A stretch of DNA of 64,000 bases from an uncultured Pleomorphomonas sp. GTDB lineage: Bacteria > Pseudomonadota > Alphaproteobacteria > Rhizobiales > Pleomorphomonadaceae. The notes beneath the pieces are model-generated. The model searched no databases. It was not told the DNA's origin and was given only the letters and a program-made list of their open reading frames with translations. This document shows positions 8,752 to 16,785 of this stretch, piece after piece. The position numbers and the translations under genes are program-made. Location: contig CALMMQ010000122.1 of NCBI GenBank assembly GCA_937868725.1, positions 1-64,000 of the forward strand. The letters are read 5' to 3'. Within the stretch, counting starts at the first letter, position 1. The number at the start of each line of letters is the position of its first letter.

Positions 8752-9630
8752 TCAGCGCTTGGTCGGGTTGAGGCGAGCGATGAGCGCCGAGGTGTCCCAC
8801 CGGCGGCCGCCCATGGTCTGGACGTCGGCGTAGAACTGGTCGACCAGCGCCGTCAGCGGCAGCTTGGCGCCGGTACCGCGCGCCTCGTCGAGAACGATGC
8901 CGAGGTCCTTGCGCATCCAGTCGACGGCGAAGCCGAACTCGAACTTGCCCTCGACCATGGTCTTCCAGCGATTTTCCATCTGCCAGCTCTGGGCGGCCCC
9001 CTTGGAGATGGCGCCGATCACCTTTTCCATGTCGAGGCCGACGGTCATGCCGAAGTGGATGGCTTCGGCCAGTCCCTGAACGTTGCCGGCCACGACGATC
9101 TGGTTGCACATCTTGGCCAGCTGGCCGGAACCGGACGGGCCCATGTAGGTGAGCTGGCGCGAGAAGGCCTGCAGCACCGGCGCGGCGCGCTCATAAATGT
9201 CGGCGTCGCCACCGACCATGACGCTCAGCACGCCGCCTTCGGCGCCAGCCTGACCGCCGGTGATGGGGGCGTCGAGGAAGTTGAGTCCGCGCGCCTTGGC
9301 GGCGGCATAGAGTTCGCGGGCGACGGTGGCCGAGGCGGTGGTGTGGTCGGCGAAGATGGCGCCGGCCGGCATGCCGTCGAAGGCGCCGTCCGGGCCAATG
9401 GTCACCGAGCGCAGGTCGTCGTCATTGCCGACGCAGGCGCAGACGATGTCGGCCCCGAAGGCCGCCGCGCGCGGCGTCGCCGCCAGGCTGCCACCGAATC
9501 GCTCGACCCAGGCTGCAGCCTTGGCGGGCGAACGGTTGTAGACCGTCACGTCATGGCCGCCACGCTCCTTGAGATGCCCCGCCATCGGGAATCCCATTAC
9601 ACCCAAGCCCAGAAATGCTACCTTGGCCAT
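8752..9630 (-). CDS. NAD(P)-dependent oxidoreductase, beta-hydroxyacid dehydrogenase family
   Basis: A 292-residue enzyme of the 3-hydroxyisobutyrate / tartronate semialdehyde reductase family. Residues 1-165 form the Rossmann domain, with FLGLGVMGFPMAGHL for the dinucleotide. The substrate loop reads DAPITGGQAGAEGG near residue 120 (DAPVSGG in the family). The catalytic lysine is in GSGQLAKMCNQIVVAGNVQG near residue 170. The all-helical C-terminal half is complete. The start at 9630 is preceded by GAGGTTGCAG. It is convergent with dnaE2, 61 bases away, and separate from it. The exact substrate is not determinable; it could reduce malonate or tartronate semialdehyde, or act on 3-hydroxyisobutyrate. 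Confidence 0.87.
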   Translation of the reverse strand: MAKVAFLGLGVMGFPMAGHLKERGGHDVTVYNRSPAKAAAWVERFGGSLAATPRAAAFGADIVCACVGNDDDLRSVTIGPDGAFDGMPAGAIFADHTTASATVARELYAAAKARGLNFLDAPITGGQAGAEGGVLSVMVGGDADIYERAAPVLQAFSRQLTYMGPSGSGQLAKMCNQIVVAGNVQGLAEAIHFGMTVGLDMEKVIGAISKGAAQSWQMENRWKTMVEGKFEFGFAVDWMRKDLGIVLDEARGTGAKLPLTALVDQFYADVQTMGGRRWDTSALIARLNPTKR

Positions 9631-9811
9631 CTGCAACCTCATCTATCCAAACACTGCGTTTTCGCTTATCCTCTTTGGCGTGCCTTGTCACTGCCACGGC
9701 CATTGGATGCGGCGCGAAGATTGGGAGCCCCCGCAAAGTCCCGCCTTCGAGTGGAATGGCTTCCCGCACCAAGGATCAACGAACAACAGTTTTCAATTTG
9801 GAGGCAAATCC

Positions 9812-10084
9812 ATGAACCGTCTTGCAGTCATCGCCGCCGTCGTTGCGCTCGGCCTGTCGGCCTGCGCCAGCCAGACGCAGACGCAGCAGCGCGTCACCAC
9901 CGGCGCCGCCCTCGGCGCGCTGGGCGGGGCGGCCATTGGCGCCATTGCCGGCGGCGGCAAGGGCGCGGCCATCGGCGCGGTGGCCGGCGGCATCGGCGGC
10001 GCAGCCGTGGCCGGCGTCACGGCGCCGAAGAACTGCACCGCCTACGACGCCTATGGCCGTCCGTACGCGGTCGTCTGCCCGTAA
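9812..10084 (+). CDS. small glycine-zipper lipoprotein
   Basis: A 90-residue probable outer-membrane-associated lipoprotein. The signal peptide (1-17) ends in a lipobox LSAC. After a QTQTQQRV spacer comes a glycine-zipper stretch (about residues 30-68) built from GALGGAAIGAIAGGG and similar repeats, then a short Cys-containing tail NCTAYDAYGRPYAVVCP. This layout is that of YMGG-like/SlyB-type envelope proteins. A strong GGAGG lies at 9800-9804, seven bases before the ATG. It stands alone and is followed by a strong hairpin terminator. Confidence 0.85.
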   Translation: MNRLAVIAAVVALGLSACASQTQTQQRVTTGAALGALGGAAIGAIAGGGKGAAIGAVAGGIGGAAVAGVTAPKNCTAYDAYGRPYAVVCP

Positions 10085-10118
10085 TTCCGGCAGCCGCTGT
10101 CACCGCAGCAAAAACGGA

Positions 10119-10150
10119 CCGGGAGGCCAATGGCCTCCCGGTTTTCTTTT
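10119..10150. terminator. bidirectional intrinsic terminator
   Basis: CCGGGAGGCC and GGCCTCCCGG form a perfect 10-bp stem with a 3-base AAT loop, followed by TTTTCTTTT on the plus strand. On the minus strand the stem is followed by TCCGTTTTTG. It serves the lipoprotein gene on the plus strand and the ABC permease gene ending at 10168 on the minus strand. Confidence 0.88.
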
Positions 10151-10167
10151 GGACAACGGTTGATCGG

Positions 10168-10992
10168 TCAACGCTTGAGGTGGCGCGTCAGGCGCCGTTC
10201 CAGCACATCCCAGAAGCGGCGCAGCACCTCGACCATGATGAGATAGATGATCGCCGCCCAGATGTAGATCTGCAGATCGTAGGTCTTGGAGAAAGCAAGG
10301 CGCGTCTGCCCCATGAGATCGAGCACGGTGATGATCGAGGCGATAGCCGACGCCTTGATCATCAGGATGACCTCGTTGCCGTAGGGGCGAAGCGCCGTGA
10401 TCAGCGCCTGCGGCAGGATCACCTTGCGCAGCGTAGTGAAGCGCGGCAGGCCGAGCGCGTCGGCCGCCTGCCACTGGCCCGAGGGCACGGCGCGGATGGC
10501 GCCGGCGAGAATCTCGGCCTGATAGGCAGCGGTGTTGAGCGCGAAGGTGAAAATGGCGCAGAAATAGGCGTCGCGGAAAAACACCCACAGGCCAACCGCC
10601 TTGAAGAAGCCGACGAACTGGCCGGCGCCGTAATAGACAAGGAAGGTCTGGGCCAGAAGCGGCGTGCCGCGGAAGAAGTAGGAGTAGGCGAAAGCGATGA
10701 CGCCGGCCACCGGGTTGTACGACAGCCGGCCAACGGCGACCGGCAGCGAGATGAGGGCGCCGAACAGCACCGACAGCACGACGATCTCGGCGGTGACCCA
10801 GACGCCGTAAAAGATGCGCGGCAGGTACTTGGCGATCATCTCGGGATCGAAATCGGCGATCAGCAGCCAGACGATGCCGAGACCGAGCGCCGACCAGAGG
10901 CAGATCAATAGCGTGCCGACGATACGAGCACCGGTCCAGGGGCGGCCGGTGGCGCGCGGACGTACCGCGGATGGGGCTGTGACTTCGGACAT
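10168..10992 (-). CDS. polar amino-acid ABC transporter permease (HisM/GlnP type)
   Basis: An inner-membrane permease of 274 residues with about five helices. The HAAT-family signature is clear: FFRGTPLLAQTFLVYYG near residue 130 and the cytoplasmic EAA loop AYQAEILAGAIRAVPSGQW. RKVILPQALITALRPYGNEVI follows. An N-terminal extension of about 25 residues precedes helix 1. Its start codon overlaps the stop of the upstream permease by one base (TGATG), so the two are translationally coupled. The open frame continues far upstream, but that part overlaps the other permease and the binding-protein gene and is not coding. No ATPase gene accompanies it. Confidence 0.92.
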   Translation of the reverse strand: MSEVTAPSAVRPRATGRPWTGARIVGTLLICLWSALGLGIVWLLIADFDPEMIAKYLPRIFYGVWVTAEIVVLSVLFGALISLPVAVGRLSYNPVAGVIAFAYSYFFRGTPLLAQTFLVYYGAGQFVGFFKAVGLWVFFRDAYFCAIFTFALNTAAYQAEILAGAIRAVPSGQWQAADALGLPRFTTLRKVILPQALITALRPYGNEVILMIKASAIASIITVLDLMGQTRLAFSKTYDLQIYIWAAIIYLIMVEVLRRFWDVLERRLTRHLKR

Positions 10993-11717
10993 CAGTGCCC
11001 CCCCTGCCCGCGTTCGGCCCAGGCGGAAATGCGGCCCAGCCCCAGCGACGAGATGATCGACAGCACGAGATAGATGAGACAGGCCAACAGGAAGAAGAAG
11101 AAGGCCTGCTTGGTGACACCAACGGCGATGTTGGTGTTGCGGAGCAGATCGGCGAGGCCGATGACCGACACCAGCGAGGTGTCCTTCAGAAGATTGAGCC
11201 AGAGATTGCTGAGGCCGGGCAGTGCGAGACGGATCAGCTGCGGCAGAATGACCAGCCGCATGGTCGAGAAGTGCGACAGTCCGAGCGCGTAGGCCCCCTC
11301 GTATTGGCCGAGGGTGATGCCCTTGAAGGCCGACAGGAACACCTCGCTGGCATAGGACGAGAACACCAGCGCCAGGGCGAAAATGCCGGCGACGAAGGAG
11401 TTGACGTTCACTCCCTCGCCGAACAGCAGCATGGCCAGCGCCGTCAGCGCCATCTGGCCGCCGTAGTAGATGAGGAACAGCGTCAGCAGTTCGGGGAGAC
11501 CGCGGAAGATCGTCGTGTAGATGTTGGCCGCCGAGCGCAGCGTCGGCTCGCTGGAATTCTTGGCGAGCGCGATGAAAAAGCCGAGCGTCAGACCGACGGG
11601 CAAGGTGCAGGCGGCGAGCGTCACCGTCACCAGGACGCCGAGGCCCAGTTCGTCGCCCCAGCCCTCTGAGCCGAAGGACAGCAGATTGAGGTATTCTACC
11701 AAGAGCCTCCCCCACAC
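10992..11717 (-). CDS. polar amino-acid ABC transporter permease (HisQ type)
   Basis: An inner-membrane permease of about 241 residues pairing with the product of the next gene. Features: TVTLAACTLPVGLTLGFFIALAK; IFRGLPELLTLFLIYYG near residue 90; the EAA-loop region SEVFLSAFKGITLGQYEGAYA; and MRLVILPQLIRLALPGLSNLW. The assigned start is GTG at 11717. A TTG at 11702 lies directly behind a GGGGAGG ribosome site and may be the true start, giving YLNLLSFG near the N-terminus as in homologues. It lies 197 bases downstream of the binding-protein gene, on the same strand. Confidence 0.9.
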   Translation of the reverse strand: MWGRLLVEYLNLLSFGSEGWGDELGLGVLVTVTLAACTLPVGLTLGFFIALAKNSSEPTLRSAANIYTTIFRGLPELLTLFLIYYGGQMALTALAMLLFGEGVNVNSFVAGIFALALVFSSYASEVFLSAFKGITLGQYEGAYALGLSHFSTMRLVILPQLIRLALPGLSNLWLNLLKDTSLVSVIGLADLLRNTNIAVGVTKQAFFFFLLACLIYLVLSIISSLGLGRISAWAERGQGGH

Positions 11718-11914
11718 GGAACCGGCGTGCGCGTCCCGTCTTTCCTAGCGCCCGACCATGACCGGGCGGCCTTGACCGCATTTCGGACCACCGGCGCGGC
11801 ACCTTGCGGCAATTTCGCCCGACCGGCCGGTGTGCCCCGGCAACAAGCAACTGCCGTGCCATGGCCTGCCGAGCGGGCGACCGGCCGGGCGCGCGGCCCG
11901 ACCGGCCCCGTGGA

Positions 11915-12700
11915 TCAGTTCTCGGCGCCGTAGACGTCGAAATCGAAGTACTTGGCGTTGATTTCCTTGTACTTGCCGTTGGCGCGGATGTCCTTGATCG
12001 CCTTGGTGAACATGTCACGCAGGTCGGTGTCTTCCTTGCGAACGCCGATGCCGGCGCCCGGACCATGGATGGCGAGAACCGGCGTCACCATGCCGACGAG
12101 CTTGCAGCAGGCGCCGGCGTCGCTCTTCAGCCACTGGCTCAGCACGACGCTGTCGTCGTTGGCGGCGTCGAGGCGGCCGTTGGCCAGGTCGAGCTTGTAG
12201 TCGTCGGCGGTCGGATAGGTCTTGAGCGTCGACTTGGTCAGCATCTTCTCGACGTAGTCGGCGTGCATGGTCGAACCCTGGGCGCCCACGGTCTTGCCGG
12301 CGAGGTCATCGGGCGTCACGCCCTTGATGTCGGTGTCCTTGGGGGCGACGATGGCCGGCGGTGTGTTGTAGTACTTGGCCGAGAAGTCGATGGTCTTCTT
12401 GCGCTCGGGCGTGATCGACATCGAGGCGACGATGGCGTCGAACTTGTGGGCCAGCAGCGCCGGGATGATGCCGTCCCAATCCTGGGTGACAACCTCGCAC
12501 TCGATCTTCAGATCGTCGCAGAGAGCCAGGGCGATATCGACGTCGAAGCCCTTCACCTTGCCGTCGGTGTCGATGTAGTTGAACGGCGGATAGGCACCTT
12601 CCGTGCCGATGATGACCTTCTTCCATTCCTTGGCCATGACGCCGCCAACGGAAATGGCGAGCATGGCGGCGGCGGTGACGAGCGTCCGTGTGATGTTCAT
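11915..12700 (-). CDS. periplasmic amino-acid binding protein (HisJ/ArgT-like)
   Basis: The solute-binding component (261 residues) of a polar amino-acid ABC importer. A signal peptide of about 22 residues ends VMA before KEWKKVIIGTEGAYPPFNYID, the classical SBP_bac_3 N-terminus. GFDVDIALALCDDLKIECEVV and DWDGIIPALLAHKFDAIVASM follow, with the MSITPERKKTIDFSAKYY hinge region. This matches lysine/arginine/ornithine/histidine binders; the exact ligand is inferred. GAGGGGACAC precedes the start. The two permeases follow, but no ATP-binding gene is present in the window. Confidence 0.92.
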   Translation of the reverse strand: MNITRTLVTAAAMLAISVGGVMAKEWKKVIIGTEGAYPPFNYIDTDGKVKGFDVDIALALCDDLKIECEVVTQDWDGIIPALLAHKFDAIVASMSITPERKKTIDFSAKYYNTPPAIVAPKDTDIKGVTPDDLAGKTVGAQGSTMHADYVEKMLTKSTLKTYPTADDYKLDLANGRLDAANDDSVVLSQWLKSDAGACCKLVGMVTPVLAIHGPGAGIGVRKEDTDLRDMFTKAIKDIRANGKYKEINAKYFDFDVYGAEN

Positions 12701-12988
12701 GTGTCCCCTCGACATTTTGGGCCCTGCACGTCCGCCGGAACGGACGGGAGCCATTGCAGACCGGACAGCCTCTCGGACCGCAATGCCAAGGCCCTGACCC
12801 CGGCTCGGCGGCGCGGCGCCGCCGGGAAGGCCCGGCGACAGATGTCCGTACGCGCGGTCCGTTGCCGAACCGTACCGGGCTGGTATCTCATCTCAATCCG
12901 TCCGCCGATGCAACGGAGAAGTGGTTGCTGCGGCATGGAAAAACGACAAGGGCCGACCGATGCAACGCGAATGGATCGCAACAGGCGG

Positions 12989-13627
12989 TCAGCTTGCCCC
13001 GCCGGCCGAGCCGCCCGCCAGCGAGGTTGCCAGCGCCTCGGCGGCGGCAAGCTCGTCGGGCGTGTTGACGTTGATGAAGGGATCGTAGCCGGCGGTCATG
13101 TCGAAGGCGACGACCGTCCGCGGTAAGCGGGACATGAAGGCGCCGACGCCGCGCGCCCGACCGGCGGCAAGATGGGCGGCGATGGCACCGGCGGCCTCGA
13201 TCGGCCAGGCGGCGATGACCGGATGCAGGCGGCCAAGACTTGCGGCAACGGCGACGCCGCCGGCACCGGCAACGGCAAGACGGGCAACGAGGTTGCCGGG
13301 CAGAAAGGGCGAATCGACCGGCACGGTGACGATATGGCTGCCGGTGTTGCCCGTTGCCCTGGCCCAGACAAGACCGGCCAGCACGCCGGCCAGCGGCCCC
13401 TCGAAGCTGTCGCCGGCGTCGGCGATCACCGGCAAGCCGAGGGCGGCGAAGCGACCGGGATCGCCATTGGCGTTGATCACCACGCGCTCGACCTGTGGCG
13501 CCAGACGCGCGGCCACGATGTCGATCATTGTCCGGCCGGCAAGACGGCAGAACGCCTTCTCGGGGCCGGCCATGCGCGACGAGCGGCCGCCGGCCAGAAT
13601 GATCGCCGTGGTGATGCGTGCTGTCAT
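12989..13627 (-). CDS. mobA: molybdenum cofactor guanylyltransferase MobA
   Basis: MobA (212 residues) transfers GMP from GTP to Mo-molybdopterin, giving the guanine dinucleotide cofactor. The nucleotide-binding signature IILAGGRSSRMAGPEKAF lies at residues 8-25. VINANGD, the Mg-binding FEGPLAGVLAGL and VDSPFLP follow, and the end has FINVNTPDELAAAE, all at expected positions. It is a single gene with no other Moco genes nearby. The 288 bases between it and the amino-acid transporter hold nothing recognisable. Confidence 0.92.
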   Translation of the reverse strand: MTARITTAIILAGGRSSRMAGPEKAFCRLAGRTMIDIVAARLAPQVERVVINANGDPGRFAALGLPVIADAGDSFEGPLAGVLAGLVWARATGNTGSHIVTVPVDSPFLPGNLVARLAVAGAGGVAVAASLGRLHPVIAAWPIEAAGAIAAHLAAGRARGVGAFMSRLPRTVVAFDMTAGYDPFINVNTPDELAAAEALATSLAGGSAGGAS

Positions 13628-13824
13628 GGTCCGAGTTCACGCCGGCCGGAGCGGCAATGCAAGGGGCAAGCGAAGCGACGGTTTGCGCCAACGCAAGCTG
13701 GCTGACGTTTTGCCCGGTCGGGCGGCTTCTCGCGCTTCGACCGATGGTCTATTGAGATGCCGCGGCGTTGACCGGCGGCGAACATCTCGCCTAACTAACG
13801 ACCGTGCATCAACCGGAGTTTCAA

Positions 13825-14925
13825 ATGTCGCTTTCCGTCAAGGATCAGGTTGTCGCCGCGCTCAAGACGCTGGCGATTCCCGGTGCCGACCGGGACATCG
13901 TGGCCGCCGGCCTCACCTCGGACATCTATGTCGATGGCGGCACAGTCATGCTGTCGATCACCGTTCCAGCCGACCGGGCAAGCGAATTCGAGCCGCTGCG
14001 CGAACTGGCCGAACGCAAGATCAAGCTCATCGACGGCGTTACCAAGGCCATCGTGGCGCTGACCGCCGAAGCCAAGCCCGGCACGGGCCGGGCGCCGGAG
14101 AAGGGTCAGCCCAAGGGCGTGGCGGCCAAGGCCGGCATTCCGGGCGTCGGGGCGATCATCGCCGTCGCCTCCGGCAAGGGCGGCGTCGGCAAGTCGACCA
14201 CCGCGGTCAATCTGGCCCTCGGACTGGCAGCCTCCGGCCTCAAGGTCGGCCTGTTCGACGCCGACATCTACGGCCCGTCGGTGCCGCGCCTGCTCGGCAT
14301 CACCGGCCAGCCGGAGATGGTCGACAAGACGTTCATCCCGATGAAGAAGTACGGTCTCGAGGTGATGTCGATCGGCTTCCTGGTCGAGGAAGACACGCCG
14401 ATGATCTGGCGCGCCCCGATGGTGGTGTCGGCGCTGACGCAGATGCTGCGCGAGAGCGCCTGGGGCGAACTCGACATTCTCGTCGTCGACATGCCGCCGG
14501 GTACCGGCGACATCCAGCTGACCATGGCCCAGCAGGTGCCGCTGGCCGGCGCCGTCATTGTGTCGACGCCGCAGGACCTGGCGCTGATCGACGCCCGACG
14601 CGGCATTGCCATGTTCGAGAAGGTGGAAATCCCCGTTCTCGGCGTCGTCGAGAACATGAGCTATTTCCTGTGCCCGCACTGCGGCGGCCGCTCGGACGTG
14701 TTCGGCCACGGTGGCGCCCACCACGAGGCCGACAAGCTCGGCGTCACCTTCCTCGGCGAAGTGCCGCTGGAACTGGCCATCCGCGAGACGTCGGATGCCG
14801 GCCTGCCGGTGGTGGCCACCGCCCCCGACAGCACCCACGCCCGCATCTACCGCGACATCGCCGACAAGGTGCGCGCAGCGCTGGCCGGCGAGAGCCGCCA
14901 GGGGCCGCGCATCGTCATCGATTGA
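13825..14925 (+). CDS. Mrp/ApbC-family P-loop iron-sulfur carrier
   Basis: A cytosolic ATPase that carries or inserts Fe-S clusters (366 residues). The N-terminal 85 residues are a MIP18/DUF59 domain. The P-loop domain has a deviant Walker A, ASGKGGVGKSTTAVNLALGL, near residue 114, then LFDADIYGPSVPRLLG and DMPPGTGDIQLT. The bridging-cluster motif CPHCGG lies in NMSYFLCPHCGGRSDVFG. The start at 13825 follows CGGAG with a 6-base spacer; an in-frame GTG at 13804 is less likely. A strong terminator follows the gene. Confidence 0.93.
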   Translation: MSLSVKDQVVAALKTLAIPGADRDIVAAGLTSDIYVDGGTVMLSITVPADRASEFEPLRELAERKIKLIDGVTKAIVALTAEAKPGTGRAPEKGQPKGVAAKAGIPGVGAIIAVASGKGGVGKSTTAVNLALGLAASGLKVGLFDADIYGPSVPRLLGITGQPEMVDKTFIPMKKYGLEVMSIGFLVEEDTPMIWRAPMVVSALTQMLRESAWGELDILVVDMPPGTGDIQLTMAQQVPLAGAVIVSTPQDLALIDARRGIAMFEKVEIPVLGVVENMSYFLCPHCGGRSDVFGHGGAHHEADKLGVTFLGEVPLELAIRETSDAGLPVVATAPDSTHARIYRDIADKVRAALAGESRQGPRIVID

Positions 14926-14953
14926 CGGCGGTCTGGCAAGGCCTGACGAACGA

Positions 14954-14983
14954 AGCCTCCGGCACCACGCCGGAGGCTTTTTC
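14954..14983 (+). terminator. intrinsic terminator of the Mrp-family gene
   Basis: AGCCTCCGGC (14954-14963) pairs perfectly with GCCGGAGGCT (14969-14978) around an ACCAC loop, then TTTTC. It lies 28 bases after the Mrp stop codon and just before the convergent transporter gene. Confidence 0.85.
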
Positions 14984-14985
14984 AT

Positions 14986-15885
14986 TCAGGGCAGCGGTTC
15001 GGTACGCGAGGCGACGCCATGGGCGACGACGCGCTCGCGATAGATGACGTAGAGGCCGGAGCCGACGACGATGACGATGCCGACGATGGTCGGCAGATCG
15101 GGCACATCGCCCCAGACGACGAAGCCGATCAGCAACGCGAAGATGACGAAGGCGTAGCGGAAGGGAGCGATCAGCGACACGTCGCCGTGCAGCATCGACT
15201 CGATGGAACAGGCAATGGCAACGACAAGGAAGCTGGCGGCGCCGAAAATGAGAACGGCGTGGCCAGCATCGAGCGGCCGCCAAGGCTCGAACAGTGCCAT
15301 CGCCCCGGTGACCAGCGAGACAACGATGCAGTTGGACAGCAGCACCAGCAGATTGTCGACGCCGGGCCCGATGAAGCGCGTCGCCATCTCGCGTACCACC
15401 AGCGTGCCGACCGACAGGATGACGAACAGCGACCAGCCATTGAAGCCATCAGTGCCCGGCCGGATGATCACCAGGATGCCGAGGAAGCCGATGAACACCG
15501 ACAGCCAACGCCGCCAGCCGACCTGTTCCCTGAGCACGAAAGCGCTCGCCGCCGTCACGGCCAGCGGCAGGGCCTGACCGATGGCGCTGGCGTTGGCGAT
15601 CGGCAGGTGCACAAGGCCGGTCATATAGAGCACGGTGGAAGCGCCGTCGCCGAACGAGCGCAGCAGTACGGCCGGCTTCAGGCAATGGGGCAGCTGGCGC
15701 AAGCTGCCTTTGTACCAGACGTAGAGGCCGACGGCCGCCGTGGCGATCAGGCTGCGGAGAAACAGCAGCTGGCCGATCGGCATGTCCGCGGCGCCATACT
15801 TCACCAGCGTGTCGTTGCAGATGAAGAACAGGCAGGCGAGCAGCATCGCGACGATGCCGCGCGTAGTGTTTCCAGGATGGGACAT
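14986..15885 (-). CDS. DMT-superfamily (EamA) transporter
   Basis: A 299-residue inner-membrane protein made of two five-helix EamA repeats. It starts GIVAMLLACLFFICNDTLVKYG and includes QLLFLRSLIATAAVGLYVW. The second repeat ends RYAFVIFALLIGFVVWGDVP and IVGIVIVVGSGLYVIYRE. The LRS and YAFVIFA patterns resemble members annotated as metabolite exporters or S-adenosylmethionine uptake proteins, but substrate cannot be read here. It is a single gene, convergent with the Mrp gene. Confidence 0.88.
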   Translation of the reverse strand: MSHPGNTTRGIVAMLLACLFFICNDTLVKYGAADMPIGQLLFLRSLIATAAVGLYVWYKGSLRQLPHCLKPAVLLRSFGDGASTVLYMTGLVHLPIANASAIGQALPLAVTAASAFVLREQVGWRRWLSVFIGFLGILVIIRPGTDGFNGWSLFVILSVGTLVVREMATRFIGPGVDNLLVLLSNCIVVSLVTGAMALFEPWRPLDAGHAVLIFGAASFLVVAIACSIESMLHGDVSLIAPFRYAFVIFALLIGFVVWGDVPDLPTIVGIVIVVGSGLYVIYRERVVAHGVASRTEPLP

Positions 15886-16101
15886 TGCGGCGGTGTTACC
15901 TGAGAAGTGAATTGGCTAGCTTCTACCATGAAGCGATTCAAGACAAGTGACAGAAGAGAAGGAATGCCGTGGCGCGTACCCTCTCCCAAACTCTTCCACA
16001 GGTGGCGCTCCGTCCGGCGGCAACCCAGGCGCGAGGCCGCCCCATCGGCGCCCGGACCGCCGTTGCCGGCCAGCGATGTCCTCTCAGCCCAGGCTGCGGG
16101 G

Positions 16102-16587
16102 TCAGAGCGGCTTCTCCTTGTCAAGCTGGATGTAGGCGAGCGGCAGCTCGGTGGTGAACTTGATCTGCTCCATGGCGAAGGCCGAGGAAACGTCGGAAAT
16201 CTCGATCTTGGAGATCAGGCGCTTGTAAAAGGCGTCATAGGCCTCGATGTCGGGCACGACGACACGCAGCAGATAGTCAACCTGACCGCTCATGCGATAG
16301 AACTCCACGACTTCGGGGAACTCGCGGATCAGCTCGGCAAAGCGGCGCAGCCACTCCTCGGAGTGCTGGCTGGTGACGATGGAAACGAACACCGTCACCT
16401 TGGCATTGACCGCTCGCGGGTCGATGAGCGCCACGCGCCGCAGAATGACGCCGTCTTCCTCGAGCTTCTGGATGCGCCGCCAGCACGGGGTGGTCGACAA
16501 GCCGACCTTCTTGGCGACTTCGGCCACGGGAATCGTGGCATCTTCCTGAAGAATCGAAAGGATCTTTTTGTCTAGCCTGTCGAGCAT
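16102..16587 (-). CDS. Lrp/AsnC-family transcriptional regulator
   Basis: A 161-residue regulator. The HTH is DRLDKKILSILQEDATIPVAEVAKKVGLSTTPCWRRI in outline (residues 3-39), with the typical Lrp recognition helix STTPCWRRIQKLE. A RAM/AsnC effector domain follows from about residue 65, with YRMSGQVDYLLRVVV. Such proteins form octamers and sense amino acids. AAGG lies upstream of the start. The adjacent DMT transporter on the same strand, 217 bases downstream, is a plausible target, as Lrp regulators often control amino-acid exporters. Confidence 0.92.
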   Translation of the reverse strand: MLDRLDKKILSILQEDATIPVAEVAKKVGLSTTPCWRRIQKLEEDGVILRRVALIDPRAVNAKVTVFVSIVTSQHSEEWLRRFAELIREFPEVVEFYRMSGQVDYLLRVVVPDIEAYDAFYKRLISKIEISDVSSAFAMEQIKFTTELPLAYIQLDKEKPL

Positions 16588-16785
16588 GGCGCCTTACCTT
16601 GTTTGGGGAATAATTTTTCAAACTTAGCGACAACCGTCCCGTCAAAATAGAATTTTGTTTCCTGTTTTGTCAAGAGCCGGGCGTTTTCCCGGCGGTGGCC
16701 AAGCGTTAACCATGTCTTCGAACCTAGTCTTAGGGATCGCCGGCCAACAATGGCGCGTTAGCAGGCCGCAGGTGACCAAAGGCTC

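Noticed and set aside
10993..12066. N-terminal extension of the HisM-type permease frame up to 12066
   Set aside because: The extension overlaps the second permease and the binding-protein gene. The permease N-terminus and the TGATG junction place the start at 10992.
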